From Chitinophagales bacterium (GTDB lineage: Bacteria > Bacteroidota > Bacteroidia > Chitinophagales > JADIYW01): a DNA stretch of 6,507 nt. Each line of letters starts with the position of its first letter. Positions within the stretch are counted from its first letter, which is position 1. The DNA is taken from NCBI GenBank assembly GCA_020848315.1, contig JADLAH010000223.1, positions 1 to 6,507 of the forward strand, read 5' to 3'. Below the pieces are notes generated by a model, which was not told the origin of the DNA, made no database searches, and was given only the letters and a program-made list of their open reading frames with translations. Of the stretch, positions 6,188-6,507 are shown piece after piece. The position numbers were made by a program, and so were the translations under genes.

Positions 6188-6507
6188 ATGGCTGTACTGG
6201 ATTTCGACAAATTCAAATCTGATTTTAGTTTCCACAACCATCGCCCGCGGGTGTTCTCCTGGCCAATACTCGGCACACTGATTATTTCTGCCGGATTATT
6301 TATTTTATACAAACTCAACCAGTATGTGACCATCTGGGATTCGTGGCGGGAAGCATTGGGCAATGCCACCAATTTCTGTGAAATGAATAGGTATGATCAA
6401 CTGATTGTACAACCATCGAACACATGGTCCAATATCGGCTTTATTATCGTCGGACTTATTTTTATCGGCATTGCCAGAAACGACCACCACTACTCAGAAA
6501 GACATTC
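6188..6507 (+). CDS. CREST-superfamily (alkaline ceramidase-like) membrane protein, N-terminal part
   Basis: The frame runs from the ATG at 6188 without a stop to the window end (106 residues), so only the N-terminal part is seen. It has a polar, His-containing N-terminus, a membrane helix at about 23-42, a loop, and a second helix at about 83-96. Between them lies NFCEMNRYDQLIVQPSNTWS (62-81). Cys-Glu-x-Asn followed about 10 residues later by Gln-Pro-x-Asn-Thr-x-Ser-Asn and a helix is the pattern at the start of the CREST superfamily, which includes alkaline ceramidases (there, Asp-Trp-Cys-Glu-x-Asn and Glu-x-x-Asn-Thr-x-Ser-Asn bind calcium and begin helix 1). Here Asp-Trp is replaced by Asn-Phe and one Glu by Gln, so substrate and metal use may differ. 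The histidines that would bind the catalytic zinc are beyond the window. A ceramidase or related lipid hydrolase is inferred, not shown. Confidence 0.8.
   Translation, partial: MAVLDFDKFKSDFSFHNHRPRVFSWPILGTLIISAGLFILYKLNQYVTIWDSWREALGNATNFCEMNRYDQLIVQPSNTWSNIGFIIVGLIFIGIARNDHHYSERH

Noticed and set aside
6112..6490. Minus-strand frames over the right end
   Set aside because: They run through the promoter and the CREST-like gene, whose N-terminal motif is clear on the plus strand.

Overview
The window looks like a chromosomal segment from a member of the Bacteroidota. The clues are promoter boxes of the TAnnTTTG type, the absence of clear Shine-Dalgarno sequences before the genes, Bacteroidota-typical hypothetical families (DUF4230, DUF456, a DUF4412-like secreted protein), and the surE/lpxB pairing. 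An order or genus cannot be fixed from sequence alone. I see no mobile element, RNA gene, CRISPR array or sign of horizontal transfer. All identifications come from reading motifs; no database search was made.

Left part (1-2489, minus strand): a probable operon read leftwards: surE (nucleotidase), a small three-helix membrane protein, lpxB (lipid-A-disaccharide synthase) and, after a 77-base gap, the start of an NlpE-like lipoprotein that runs off the window. The theme is the outer envelope: lipid A synthesis plus a surface or periplasmic lipoprotein. A TAnnTTTG box lies 4 bases before the preferred surE ATG.

Middle part (2533-5019, plus strand): a divergent operon starting 67 bases from surE. 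Four genes overlap by 1, 1 and 4 bases: a DUF4230 membrane-anchored protein, a DUF456 membrane protein, an unrecognised protein with a single membrane anchor, and a multi-pass membrane protein resembling the HTTM/DoxX-like group. All four appear to be in or anchored to the membrane; the joint role is unknown. The last two are the best candidates here for an undescribed two-part membrane system.

Right part (5020-6507, plus strand): a secreted protein with a signal peptide, a Thr/Lys/Pro/Ala-rich repeat linker and a DUF4412-like C-terminal domain, closed by a strong hairpin terminator. It is followed by a perfect TAnnTTTG promoter box and the start of a membrane protein with a CREST-superfamily (alkaline ceramidase-like) N-terminal motif, cut by the window end. 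A ceramidase relative would fit with the sphingolipids made by many Bacteroidota.
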